A stretch of 64,000 bases of DNA from Chroococcidiopsis sp. TS-821 (lineage in GTDB: Bacteria; Cyanobacteriota; Cyanobacteriia; Cyanobacteriales; Chroococcidiopsidaceae): the NCBI RefSeq assembly GCF_002939305.1, contig NZ_MVDI01000001.1:124001-188000 (forward strand). The letters are read 5' to 3'. Position 1 is the stretch's first letter. Every line of letters starts with the position of its first letter. Positions 8,824 to 17,563 of the stretch are shown here, one piece after another. The notes beneath the pieces are model-generated. The model saw only the letters and a list, made by a program, of their open reading frames with translations. It ran no database searches and had not been told where the DNA came from. A program made the translations under genes and the position numbers.

Positions 8824-9150
8824 ATGAGCAGCGTCACTGCAATATCAGATAAAGAATTTGAAAGCGAAGTTTTGCAAGCAAACCAACCAGTGTTAGTCTA
8901 CTTTTGGGCTTCCTGGTGCGGTCCTTGTCGTTTGATGTCACCTATGATTGACTGGGCAGCAGCAACATATAACGATCGCCTGAAAGTTGTCAAAATGGAA
9001 GTTGACCCTAACCCCGAAACTGTCAAGCAGTATCAAGTCGAAGGTGTACCGGCGCTGCGGCTAATTCAAGACCAACAAGTGCTAGAAGCTACCGAAGGCG
9101 TGATTCCGAAACAAAAACTGATTGAGATCTTGGATACCCATTGCCAATAA
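8824..9150 (+). CDS. Thioredoxin-like protein
   Basis: A 108-residue thioredoxin fold starting from the ATG of MSSVTAISDKEF; an in-frame TTG lies 15 bp upstream at 8809. The redox motif is WCGPC in FWASWCGPCRLM. The cis-Pro loop reads VEGVPALRL, with the usual Pro. It is a divergent thioredoxin: the strand before cis-Pro and the C-terminus differ from TrxA/TrxM. The aminotransferase gene starts 61 bp downstream. Confidence 0.88.
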   Translation: MSSVTAISDKEFESEVLQANQPVLVYFWASWCGPCRLMSPMIDWAAATYNDRLKVVKMEVDPNPETVKQYQVEGVPALRLIQDQQVLEATEGVIPKQKLIEILDTHCQ

Positions 9151-9211
9151 GGATATTAAACTAAAGCGGAAATTACAAATCGGTACTATTAGCCACTCAC
9201 CACTAAAAACT

Positions 9212-10399
9212 ATGGAGTTTGCCAAGCGTTTAGAATATCTTCAAGCTAATGTCTTTGCAGATATGGATCAAGCAAAGGCACGAGCGCTCGCTGCAGGAAA
9301 AGATTTGATTGACTTGTCGCTCGGGTCTTCGGATCTGCCAGCCGCACCCCACGTGCTAGAGGCGATCGCTCAATCTTTACCAGATCGCAGCACGCACGGT
9401 TACTTACTATTTCACGGTACGCGGGCGTTTCGAGAAGCCGCAGCGAGTTGGTACACTCAAAAGTTTGGCATTCCTGTCGATCCCGAAACCGAAGTTTTAC
9501 CGCTCATTGGTTCGCAAGAAGGGACAGCGCATTTACCCCTTGCAGTCTTAAATCCTGGCGATTTTGCTTTGTTACTCGATCCTGGCTATCCTTCGCACGC
9601 GGGTGGCGTATATTTAGCAAGCGGTCAAGTTTACCCGATGCCATTACGCGCAGAAAATGGGTTTTTGCCTGTATTAGCAGATATTCCCGCACCTGTACTC
9701 GCGCAGTCGCGGATGATGGTATTAAGTTATCCGCATAATCCCACAAGTGCGATCGCGCCTTTGGCATTCTTTCAAGAAGCGGTTGCGTTTTGCCAACAAC
9801 ACAATCTCGTGTTAGTTCACGACTTTCCCTATGTCGATCTTGTCTTTACACAAGAAAGCCAAGACCCCCAATCGCTCGCGCCTTCTATTCTGCAAGCCGA
9901 TCCGGAAAAGTCTGTAGCGATTGAGTTTTTCACGCTCTCGAAGTCGTACAATATGGGCGGGTTCCGCGTAGGGTATGCGATCGGCAATGCAAAGTTGATT
10001 CGAGCCTTGCGTCAAGTTAAAGCAGCGGTAGATTTTAATCAATATCGCGGAATTTTAAACGGTGCGATCGCGGCACTGACTGGTTCGCAAGCACAAGTTT
10101 CAACAGTTGTCAAGACTTTTCGGCAACGCCGCGATGCATTTATTAATGCGTTACACCAAATCAACTGGCAAGTACCTACACCCGACGCCACAATGTACAT
10201 CTGGGCAAAACTACCCGAACCTTGGGACGATTCGATTCAGTTTTGTACCGAACTCGTTGAAACGACAGGCGTCGCGGCTTCGCCTGGAGCGGGTTTTGGT
10301 AAGTTTGGCGAAGGCTATGTACGGTTTGCATTGGTTCGCGATCCCGCTATTTTAGAAACCGCGGTTGAGCGCATGGCGACGTTTTTACATTCGCGTTGA
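9212..10399 (+). CDS. PLP-dependent class I aminotransferase, LL-diaminopimelate aminotransferase-like
   Basis: 395 residues from the ATG of MEFAKRLEYL; the open frame extends 30 codons further upstream over the thioredoxin end, which is unlikely to be translated. It is a fold-type I aminotransferase. The PLP lysine lies in TLSKSYNMGGFRVGYA, and LSYPHNPTSAIA carries the Asn that contacts the cofactor. The final arginine motif is YVRFALV. It resembles the DapL-like clade common in cyanobacteria, but substrate cannot be fixed from sequence. Its stop is separated by only one base from the convergent metal-binding lipoprotein gene. Confidence 0.85.
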   Translation: MEFAKRLEYLQANVFADMDQAKARALAAGKDLIDLSLGSSDLPAAPHVLEAIAQSLPDRSTHGYLLFHGTRAFREAAASWYTQKFGIPVDPETEVLPLIGSQEGTAHLPLAVLNPGDFALLLDPGYPSHAGGVYLASGQVYPMPLRAENGFLPVLADIPAPVLAQSRMMVLSYPHNPTSAIAPLAFFQEAVAFCQQHNLVLVHDFPYVDLVFTQESQDPQSLAPSILQADPEKSVAIEFFTLSKSYNMGGFRVGYAIGNAKLIRALRQVKAAVDFNQYRGILNGAIAALTGSQAQVSTVVKTFRQRRDAFINALHQINWQVPTPDATMYIWAKLPEPWDDSIQFCTELVETTGVAASPGAGFGKFGEGYVRFALVRDPAILETAVERMATFLHSR

Positions 10400-10400
10400 T

Positions 10401-11372
10401 TTAACTTTGAGGAAACGGCGTGTAGTTGCCTCCGAGGGCTTCGACAATTGTGCGCGTATTAGCGACAATCATATTGATGTAAGAATCGGCGTCGCTTCCT
10501 GGAGAACCAATTGAATCAGAGTATAAAGGTCGCGTCGCAAGTTCCACTCCGGCTTCTGCGGCTACGGTTTGAATTAAAGCAGGATTAATCGTTGTTTCCG
10601 CAAAAATTGTGGGGACGTTTGCTGCTCGAATCGCATCTGATAATTGTCGCACCGTCTGGGCGCTGGGTTGTTCTTCAGTACTAATCCCGATTAAAGTCCC
10701 AAAAATTTCTAACCCATAAGCGTTAGCGTAGTATTGAAACGCATCGTGCGTAGTAACCAGTCGGCGATTTTCTGGCGGAATCGTTTGAATTTGCTCGCGC
10801 ACCCAAGCATCAAGTTGCTGTAATTGCGCAGTATATTGCGCCGCGTTTTGCGTAAAAGTTTCGCGTTCGGTGGGTAATAACTCGATAAATGCATCGCGAA
10901 TCGCATTCACCATGGCGATCGCATTTTTCACATCGCCCCAAACGTGCGGGTCGGGGACTGTTGTTCCTTGTTCTTCTAGCTGTAGCGGTGGTACGACTTC
11001 CCCAACGGCGAGTTTGCGTGCATTGACGCCCGCCGCATTCATCAATCTAATCAACGCTGGCTCTAAGTTATAACCATTGTAGAGAATCAAATCGGCTTTT
11101 TCAAACGCGATATTATCGCGCGGTACAGGTTCGTACACGTGGGGATCGTCCCCTGGTTGCAAAATTCCCGTGAGTTGAATTTGCTCGTTTCCTACTTTCG
11201 CAGCCCAGTCGGTAATAATTGTGCTGGTAGCAACAACGTTTGGTCGATCGTTAACTTCTGAACCAGCCTGATTAGTAATTGCTGCACCACACGCACTCAG
11301 GAATAACCCTAGTAAGAATCCAACAACGAGCGATCTATATTTTCTGCCTTGCGACCGAGTCCTCACTTTCAT
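10401..11372 (-). CDS. Metal ABC transporter substrate-binding lipoprotein (TroA/ZnuA/MntC family)
   Basis: 323 residues with a lipobox (FLSAC, Cys28). The cluster A-I metal-site residues can be read off: H78 (DDPHVYEP), H143 (DPHVWGD), H209 (TTHDAF) and D286 (LYSDS). Three His plus Asp is the TroA/ZnuA arrangement. Classical cyanobacterial MntC has Glu at the third position. The His-rich loop of true ZnuA proteins is absent. It therefore binds Mn or Zn; which one is open. It is divergent from its ATPase and permease genes across a 190-bp promoter region. Confidence 0.88.
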   Translation of the reverse strand: MKVRTRSQGRKYRSLVVGFLLGLFLSACGAAITNQAGSEVNDRPNVVATSTIITDWAAKVGNEQIQLTGILQPGDDPHVYEPVPRDNIAFEKADLILYNGYNLEPALIRLMNAAGVNARKLAVGEVVPPLQLEEQGTTVPDPHVWGDVKNAIAMVNAIRDAFIELLPTERETFTQNAAQYTAQLQQLDAWVREQIQTIPPENRRLVTTHDAFQYYANAYGLEIFGTLIGISTEEQPSAQTVRQLSDAIRAANVPTIFAETTINPALIQTVAAEAGVELATRPLYSDSIGSPGSDADSYINMIVANTRTIVEALGGNYTPFPQS

Positions 11373-11562
11373 GAAATTGATACATTAGTTTTCATATTCT
11401 TTTCATTTTTCATCCTATACTTTTTTCATAATCTTTTCATTTTTACCTTAAATTGCATCCCTACTGTGATTTCGTACTACACCACCATCGAGCCAGATTA
11501 TGACAATTCTGCCCTTTCCTCAGAACGCCCACTCTAGTCCAGCCGTACAAAAGGACACTCGC

Positions 11563-12303
11563 ATGCCAGACGATGCAGCAATTACTGTCAGCCATTTAGG
11601 AGTGCAGTATCGCAACGTAGAAGCGCTGCATGATGTCAATTTAGCGATTTATCCTGGAAGAATTACGGGAATTATCGGTCCAAACGGCGCGGGTAAGAGT
11701 ACTTTAATCAAGGCGATGTTAGGGCTGATACCAGCAAGTGGCACAGTTTTATATCAAGGAAAGCCGCTGAAGTCGCAATTAGACAAAGTCGCTTATGTTC
11801 CACAGCGCTCGGCGATCGATTGGAGTTATCCTGCTACAGTGTGGGATGTTGTTCTCATGGGGCGAGTTCGTAAAGCTGGATGGTTTCGTCGTTTTTCGCA
11901 CGTTAGCCGTCAAGTTGCAGCAGCAGCGTTGGAACGTGTAGGGATGAGTGAATATCGCGATCGCTCGATTGGGCAACTTTCTGGCGGACAGCAACAACGC
12001 GTATTTATCGCCCGCGCGTTGGCAGAAGAAGCCGAGGTCTTTTGTTTTGACGAACCGTTAGCAGGTATTGACAAAAAAACCGAAGCCGTCATTTTTGACA
12101 TCTTTCACGAATTAGCCGCAGCCGGCAAAACTGTAATCGTTGTCAATCACGACTTGGGTGAAGCAATTACTAATTTTGACGACCTCATTTTATTGAATAA
12201 AGAAGTTATTGCCAGCGGTTCGCGTCAGACTGTATTGCAACCAGAAAATATGAGTCGTGCTTATCGGGGTCAAGTTGTATTTTTCAGTGGAGAAGCAGCA
12301 TAA
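11563..12303 (+). CDS. Metal ABC transporter ATPase (Mn/Zn type)
   Basis: 246 residues from the ATG that has an AAGGA box 7 bp upstream. A 21-codon extension to an ATG at 11500 has no such site. It has Walker A GPNGAGKST, the Q-loop VPQRSAIDW typical of Mn/Zn/Fe transporters, the signature LSGGQQQR, Walker B VFCFDEP and the H-loop VNHD. It pairs with the downstream permease and the divergent TroA-like lipoprotein. Confidence 0.9.
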   Translation: MPDDAAITVSHLGVQYRNVEALHDVNLAIYPGRITGIIGPNGAGKSTLIKAMLGLIPASGTVLYQGKPLKSQLDKVAYVPQRSAIDWSYPATVWDVVLMGRVRKAGWFRRFSHVSRQVAAAALERVGMSEYRDRSIGQLSGGQQQRVFIARALAEEAEVFCFDEPLAGIDKKTEAVIFDIFHELAAAGKTVIVVNHDLGEAITNFDDLILLNKEVIASGSRQTVLQPENMSRAYRGQVVFFSGEAA

Positions 12304-12462
12304 AAAAGCTATTGGCTAGTTTAGCAATTGGTAATTGGCAAAAACTACTAATTCTGTTTTCTAGTAAAAGAGCCTTACATATTGCTAATTAACCTTATAC
12401 TTGAACATATTGCATTAGAAGCAAAGGTTAGGATTTTAATACTCAGCAATCATATTCTTAAT

Positions 12463-12500
12463 TATCCTGACCCCTGACCTCTGACCTCTAACCCCTGCTT
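12463..12500. repeat. CTGACCCCTGACCTCTGACCTC repeat
   Basis: Tandem CTGACCYCTGACC units lie directly ahead of the permease start codon. The same family recurs, in both orientations, at 3.92, 6.88, 13.41, 19.33, 26.15, 28.55 and 31.68 kb, always between genes. Confidence 0.75.
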
Positions 12501-12501
12501 T

Positions 12502-13398
12502 ATGCTAGAAGCTATTCTTGAACCGTTGCAGTATAGTTTTATGCAGCGATCGCTGACGATCGCGGTTTTAGTCGGCATAATTTGTGCGATTGTCGGTAGC
12601 TACTTGATGGTACAACGCTTGGCACTACTCGGAGATGCGATTAGCCATTCAGTATTACCAGGACTCGCGATTGCATTTATTATTGGTGCAGACATTTTTG
12701 TTGGCGCCTTTATCGCAGGTGTTGTAAGTACATTGGCAATCGCCTTGATTCGCACGCGATCGCCAATTAAAGAAGATGCGGCGATGGGAATTGTTTTTTC
12801 GGCTTTTTTTGCCTTGGGAATTACGTTAATTACTGTTGTTCAGAAAACAAATAAAATCGACCTCAACCATTTTTTGTTTGGCAATATTTTAGGCGTGACT
12901 GCGCAAGATGTTTGGAATACTGCCATTATTTCTTTATTCGTAATCGCCGTTGTTTTCTTGCTGTACAAAGAATTATTATTTTACACGTTTGACCCAGTAG
13001 GCGCGCAAGCCGCAGGATTACCTGTCAATCTTTTAAATTTTGGTTTGATGGTATTGATTGCATTAACCATTGTTGCCAGTCTAACTGCTGTTGGCGTCAT
13101 TTTAGTTTTAGCACTACTGATTACCCCAGGAGCTACCGCGTACTTGCTCGTAAAGCGCCTCAATCAAATGATGATTTTAGGGGCGATTATTGGTATTATT
13201 GCAAGTATCACTGGAATGTATCTCAGTTACTTTTATAATTTACCTTCAGGTCCCGCCATTGTCTTAGTTGCCTCAGGCTTTTTTACGCTAGCACTATTAT
13301 TTAGTCCCAGTCAAGGCATCTTAACTTATCCACAGTCAAGTTCACAAGAATGGGCTTTTTGGAAAGAGATCAAAAATTTACTGCGATCGCGTTCTTAA
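12502..13398 (+). CDS. Metal ABC transporter permease (ZnuB/MntB family)
   Basis: 298 residues with eight or so hydrophobic segments. It contains the ABC-3 family signature around GDAISHSVLPGLAIAF and the later VASLTAVGVILVLALLITPGATAYLL helix pair. It supplies the channel for the adjacent Mn/Zn ATPase and lipoprotein. The ATPase and permease are 198 bp apart, and the gap holds CTGACC repeats that may have widened an originally tight operon. Confidence 0.92.
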   Translation: MLEAILEPLQYSFMQRSLTIAVLVGIICAIVGSYLMVQRLALLGDAISHSVLPGLAIAFIIGADIFVGAFIAGVVSTLAIALIRTRSPIKEDAAMGIVFSAFFALGITLITVVQKTNKIDLNHFLFGNILGVTAQDVWNTAIISLFVIAVVFLLYKELLFYTFDPVGAQAAGLPVNLLNFGLMVLIALTIVASLTAVGVILVLALLITPGATAYLLVKRLNQMMILGAIIGIIASITGMYLSYFYNLPSGPAIVLVASGFFTLALLFSPSQGILTYPQSSSQEWAFWKEIKNLLRSRS

Positions 13399-13438
13399 TA
13401 GTAATCTAAACTCTGACCCCTGCCTCCACTAAAAGTGC

Positions 13439-14050
13439 TTAATTTGGCGGTAATGATATCTGATTGAGAATCACTTCCACTTCCTGCATACCAGTAGGGT
13501 TATTTTGCATCGCGTAAAGTTCTCTGGCTTTCTGTAGCGACGCTACCGCTTGCGAAACTTTGCCTTGACTCCAAAACGCAACGCCTAAATTTTGTCGCGC
13601 CACTGGATCGTTGGGATTAATTTGAATTGCCCGATTGAAGGCGGCGATCGCCTCAGCAAATTTCCCTTGGCTACCCAGCGCAATTCCCAAATTGTTGTAG
13701 GTTTCAAAATTCCTTGGATTAATTTCAATCGCCCGATTAAATGCAGCAACCGCCTCAGCAAATTTGTTTTGATTGCCTAATGCTAACCCCAGGTTATTAT
13801 GAGCGTTTTCGTATTCTGGATAAATTGAAATCGCCCGATGAAATGCGGCAATCGCTTCAGCTAGCCTTCCTTGTTCAGCTAATTCTACTCCCTGGTTATT
13901 GTAAACTTCTGCTTGTTGGAGATTTTCGCTCGATTGCAAATCTGCCAATCTCATAGGTGCTGCTTGCGACAAGCTTGGTTGTGCCAGAAGAACACTTGTC
14001 AATCCCGTCGCGATCAGTGCCGATCGAACCCAACGCTTTTTCATAAACAA
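13439..14050 (-). CDS. Secreted TPR-repeat protein
   Basis: 203 residues. A signal peptide (MFMKKRWVRSALIATGL..., cleavage near LSQA-AP) is followed by four or more tetratricopeptide repeats at about residues 47-180. The NNLGLALGNQNKFAEAV and NNLGIALGSQGKFAEAI repeats are almost identical, implying recent internal duplication. TPRs mediate protein-protein contacts; a periplasmic or lumenal scaffold is inferred, and no partner is evident. Confidence 0.85.
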   Translation of the reverse strand: MFMKKRWVRSALIATGLTSVLLAQPSLSQAAPMRLADLQSSENLQQAEVYNNQGVELAEQGRLAEAIAAFHRAISIYPEYENAHNNLGLALGNQNKFAEAVAAFNRAIEINPRNFETYNNLGIALGSQGKFAEAIAAFNRAIQINPNDPVARQNLGVAFWSQGKVSQAVASLQKARELYAMQNNPTGMQEVEVILNQISLPPN

Positions 14051-14201
14051 CTTTGCCTAAAGATGATAAATGTTGGTATGAAACGAGCTTTTTTATTCTT
14101 CTAGCTTAACTGGTTTGATCGGCGTTGCTTCTCATAACACGTTCGCCTTGAAGGTGCGATCGCGTTAAGATAACAAAAGTTCACATTTGAGGGTGCTATC
14201 T

Positions 14202-14669
14202 ATGGCAGTTAAAGTTGGAGATATCGCTCCTGATTTTACGCTTCCTTCGCAATCGGGTACATCGGTTAAACTCAGCGATTTTCGGGGAAAATCGGTTGTT
14301 TTGTTCTTTTACCCCAAAGACGACACGCCAGGATGCACTAAAGAATCGTGTGCTTTTCGCGATCAATACGAAGTTTTTCAAAAGGCTGGCGCAGAAGTCA
14401 TTGGTGTTAGTGCTGACTCTCCCGAATCGCATCAACGGTTTGCGGCTAAATACCAATTACCTTTTACGCTTTTAAGTGATACTGGCAATCAAGTCAGAAA
14501 ATTATACGGTGTTCCCGCTACTCTTGGTTTTCTACCAGGAAGAGTGACATATGTAATCGATCGACAGGGAGTTGTACAGCATATTTTCAACTCCCAGTTT
14601 AACTTTCAAGGTCATGTAGACGAAGCTTTGAAGACTTTGCAACAGATCGGGGCGAGGAGTGAGGGGTGA
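14202..14669 (+). CDS. Thioredoxin-dependent peroxiredoxin (PrxQ/BCP)
   Basis: 155 residues from the ATG of [12 protein letters not shown], preceded by GAGGGTG. The peroxidatic and resolving Cys are five residues apart in [15 protein letters not shown], the PrxQ/BCP arrangement. It reduces hydroperoxides with electrons from thioredoxin. The last residues (GARSEG) are encoded by the intergenic repeat GGCGAGGAGTGAGGGGTGA, which also supplies the stop codon. The unrelated GlnQ-like ATPase at 16.65 kb ends in the same RSEG. Confidence 0.93.
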   Translation: MAVKVGDIAPDFTLPSQSGTSVKLSDFRGKSVVLFFYPKDDTPGCTKESCAFRDQYEVFQKAGAEVIGVSADSPESHQRFAAKYQLPFTLLSDTGNQVRKLYGVPATLGFLPGRVTYVIDRQGVVQHIFNSQFNFQGHVDEALKTLQQIGARSEG

Positions 14670-14764
14670 GTGGTTATTGAGTTAATATAATTTTCTTAAC
14701 TTTTCTGCACCTCTGCTTTTCTGCTTCCTCTGCCCATCTGCACTAAAATTCTCTAAAGCTACAG

Positions 14765-15403
14765 CTAATGATGTGCTTTCTCCGCTGAGGATGCACTTTC
14801 AGCGTTGTTACCGTTTTTGGTATTGCCATTACTATTGCGCGGTTGAATCACGCCATAACCACCATGATTGCGTTCGTAGATGACGTTAATTTCTCCGGTT
14901 TCGGCGTTGCGGAACATATAAAAGTCGTGGTCAACTAATTGTAACTGTTCCAACGCTTCATTAATTGTCATCGGTGGCATAGCAAAGTATTTGGTTCGCA
15001 CAACTTCTTCTGGAAGTTCTGGCGTGCGATCGCCAATCAAATCTTCGACTACCGGTGGCGATTGTACTGCAATACTCGTTTTTTCAGGAACTTGTGTTTT
15101 CTTGTCGTGGCGTTTCTCTTTGTATTTCCGGAGTTTGCGTGCAATTTTATCCGCTACCATGTCGATACTAGCGTATAAGTTCTCACTACTCTCCTCGGCA
15201 CGAATCACACTTCCGTTGGCGTAAATCGTCACTTCTGCGGCTTGCTTGTCATTAATTCGCGGATTGCGTGCAACTGATAAATGCACGTCCACTTCATTCG
15301 TTAAATTTTGAAAGTGATTTACTGCCTTTTCAATTTTCTGATGTACGTATTCGCGAATTCCATCAGTAATTTCAATGTTTTTGCCGTGGATGACTAGCTT
15401 CAT
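14765..15403 (-). CDS. lrtA: Long-form ribosome hibernation-promoting factor (LrtA)
   Basis: 212 residues from the ATG of [20 protein letters not shown]. Residues 1-100 are the HPF/RaiA ribosome-binding domain. About 135-190 ([39 protein letters not shown]) is the C-terminal dimerisation domain of long HPF. It dimerises 70S ribosomes in dark or resting cells. Cyanobacterial lrtA is known as a light-repressed transcript with a long untranslated leader, and a long leader is seen here. A TTG 75 bp upstream is less likely as start. Confidence 0.94.
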   Translation of the reverse strand: MKLVIHGKNIEITDGIREYVHQKIEKAVNHFQNLTNEVDVHLSVARNPRINDKQAAEVTIYANGSVIRAEESSENLYASIDMVADKIARKLRKYKEKRHDKKTQVPEKTSIAVQSPPVVEDLIGDRTPELPEEVVRTKYFAMPPMTINEALEQLQLVDHDFYMFRNAETGEINVIYERNHGGYGVIQPRNSNGNTKNGNNAESASSAEKAHH

Positions 15404-15715
15404 ATTCAATTCTCCGGCTGACGTACTGTCTAAAATGAAACAAAATGTAAGAGGAAACAACTCTTTTTGTGACAACAAATTGCGACTTGAATTACTTAGT
15501 ATTAAAGCGCAAGTTTCACTTCTTTGTCTTCAAGCATAAACTCAAAATTCGTTGCTACTTCTACCACACTTTTGACTACATAAGACGATCAAATCTTACG
15601 GTCGTGACGAGAATGATATTCTCCCTGTAAGGATTTGCTTGCTTTGTTGTCTCATGCATAAACCATCTTATTAGAAGGTTTTCTATTATGCATTAACTTC
15701 CACTATCAATGTCAA
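15404..15715 (-). promoter_or_regulatory. lrtA promoter and long untranslated leader
   Basis: On the minus strand, TTGACA (15715-15710) and CATAAT (15690-15685) are separated by 19 bp, a slightly long sigma-70-type promoter. A start near 15677 would give a leader of about 275 nt before the lrtA ATG. A long leader controlling mRNA stability in light and dark is established for cyanobacterial lrtA. The exact start here is inferred. The remaining DNA up to lipB (15716-15967) shows no gene. Confidence 0.5.
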
Positions 15716-15967
15716 TGGTTTGCATATCATTTCTCGCAGGCGTGGTTTTGTCAGAAGCTGTTTCCTCCATATCTAGTTGAGGTTATATATTTACCTTAAC
15801 ACTTTGTATTCTGCCCAACATAACCCTTGGATGCTCTCTTTAAGAACCTTTGCAACTTTTGACATTTCTTGATTTCACAGTTTGAAAATGAAATGAACTG
15901 TGTTGATCGTTCAGCTTAAATTCTGCTATGTTGCTTGAGAAAAAAGTCATTATTTGATACTTCCATT

Positions 15968-16687
15968 GTGAGCCCAAGTCGCCAATGTTTGCTATATAAG
16001 CCAGGAACCGTGTCCTATAAAACAGCGTGGGAATGGCAGCGATCGCTTGTGCAACAGCGAATTGAGGATTTTTCGCTCGCCGATGTCTTAATTTTGCTCG
16101 AACACCCGCCAGTGTATACTTTAGGACAAGGTGCTGACCCTAACTTTATTAAATTTGATATTGACAATAGTATATATGACGTGCATCGCGTCGAGCGCGG
16201 CGGCGAAGTGACGTATCATTGTCCCGGTCAACTTGTTGGCTACCCGATTTTAAATCTGCAATATCATTGTAAAGACTTGCATTGGTATCTGCGCCAATTA
16301 GAAGAAGTATTAATTCGCGTCTTAGCCGTTTACGGATTGCAGGGAGAACGTTTTCCAGGGTTAACAGGTGTGTGGTTAGAAGGCTACAAAGTTGCAGCGA
16401 TTGGAATTAAGGTGAGTCGCTGGGTGACAATGCACGGTTTTGCGCTAAATGTATGTCCTGACATGACAGGCTTTGAACGCATTATTCCTTGTGGTATCGC
16501 CGATAAGCCGGTTAGCAGTCTCGCGCAATGGATTCCTAATATTACCGTAGAGCAAGTCATCCCGCACGTTACTCAAGCTTTCGCCACAGTCTTTCACCTC
16601 AACCCGATTGAAGTCTATTCTAATGTAGATCTTCGTGCCCCTCGTTCCTCATCCTTCGCTCCTCACCCCTTCATTCAACCGACTTAA
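15968..16687 (+). CDS. lipB: Octanoyltransferase (LipB)
   Basis: I chose the GTG giving [10 protein letters not shown]; an in-frame TTG at 15935 adds 11 residues. It moves octanoyl groups from ACP to lipoyl domains. Motifs: [17 protein letters not shown], the Lys in [17 protein letters not shown] and the catalytic Cys in [12 protein letters not shown]. The C-terminal [15 protein letters not shown] is encoded by CTCCTCATCCTTCGCTCCTCACCCC repeat DNA that overlaps the end of the convergent ABC ATPase gene by 39 bp. Confidence 0.92.
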   Translation: MSPSRQCLLYKPGTVSYKTAWEWQRSLVQQRIEDFSLADVLILLEHPPVYTLGQGADPNFIKFDIDNSIYDVHRVERGGEVTYHCPGQLVGYPILNLQYHCKDLHWYLRQLEEVLIRVLAVYGLQGERFPGLTGVWLEGYKVAAIGIKVSRWVTMHGFALNVCPDMTGFERIIPCGIADKPVSSLAQWIPNITVEQVIPHVTQAFATVFHLNPIEVYSNVDLRAPRSSSFAPHPFIQPT

Positions 16688-17419
16688 AAACGCCCGCAAG
16701 CGATCGCTTTTTGGATACGTCAACACTTCTCGCGCTGGACCTTGTTCCTCAACTTGACCTTGATTTAAAAACATGACCCGATTAGCAACTTCTCGTGCGA
16801 ACTGCATTTCATGAGTCACAACAACCATTGTCATTCCATCCGCAGCCAGTTGTTGCATGACTTGCAACACTTCCGAAACTAGTTCAGGATCTAACGCGCT
16901 AGTAGGTTCGTCAAATAGCATGACCTGCGGATTCATACATAAACTCCGCGCGATCGCCACCCGTTGCTTTTGTCCTCCGGAAAGTTGTTCGGGGTAAGCG
17001 CTGGCTTTGTCAAACAACCCGACTTTTTCTAAATAAAATCCCGCCAGTTGCGCGCTTTCTTTGGGCGATCTACCTAATACCTTACGCTGCGCGATCGTGA
17101 GATTCTCTAATACACTCAGGTGTGGAAACAAATTAAATTGCTGAAAGACCATTCCCACTTGCGATCGCAATTGGCGCAGTTGGCGATAATTTAACTTGGG
17201 TTTGGATAAATCCACTCCATTGACAACCAAACGTCCGCTATCAATCGACTCTAGGCGATTAAAGCAACGCAATAGCGTACTTTTGCCACAACCTGATGAA
17301 CCGATGATTGCCACAACTTCTCCACGATGAATTTCGCCGCTGATTCCGCGCAGAACCCGCAGCGAACCAAAGTTTTTTTCGATATTCTCAAACGCAATTG
17401 CAGCGGTGGAGTTAACCAT
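16649..17419 (-). CDS. Polar amino-acid ABC transporter ATPase (GlnQ-like)
   Basis: 256 residues with Walker [10 protein letters not shown], a Q-loop in [18 protein letters not shown], signature LSGGQKQR, Walker [13 protein letters not shown] and H-loop VVTHEM. All fit the polar amino-acid (PAAT) subfamily. It is divergent from, and probably works with, the fused binding-protein/permease gene at 17564. The C-terminus (GVRSEG) comes from repeat DNA shared with lipB's end. Confidence 0.9.
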   Translation of the reverse strand: MVNSTAAIAFENIEKNFGSLRVLRGISGEIHRGEVVAIIGSSGCGKSTLLRCFNRLESIDSGRLVVNGVDLSKPKLNYRQLRQLRSQVGMVFQQFNLFPHLSVLENLTIAQRKVLGRSPKESAQLAGFYLEKVGLFDKASAYPEQLSGGQKQRVAIARSLCMNPQVMLFDEPTSALDPELVSEVLQVMQQLAADGMTMVVVTHEMQFAREVANRVMFLNQGQVEEQGPAREVLTYPKSDRLRAFLSRLNEGVRSEG

Positions 17420-17563
17420 ATCCCTGTCTCACAAGGCGAAGTTTTGTAGAAATTCTTTCAGATGCACCTCAGTTGATTGTAATCTTGTCTACATCCGAGT
17501 CAACTAACTTGGGATTGAATTTAGATTGAGTATCAGGCGCAGAGAATATCGAGGAGCAAGGCA

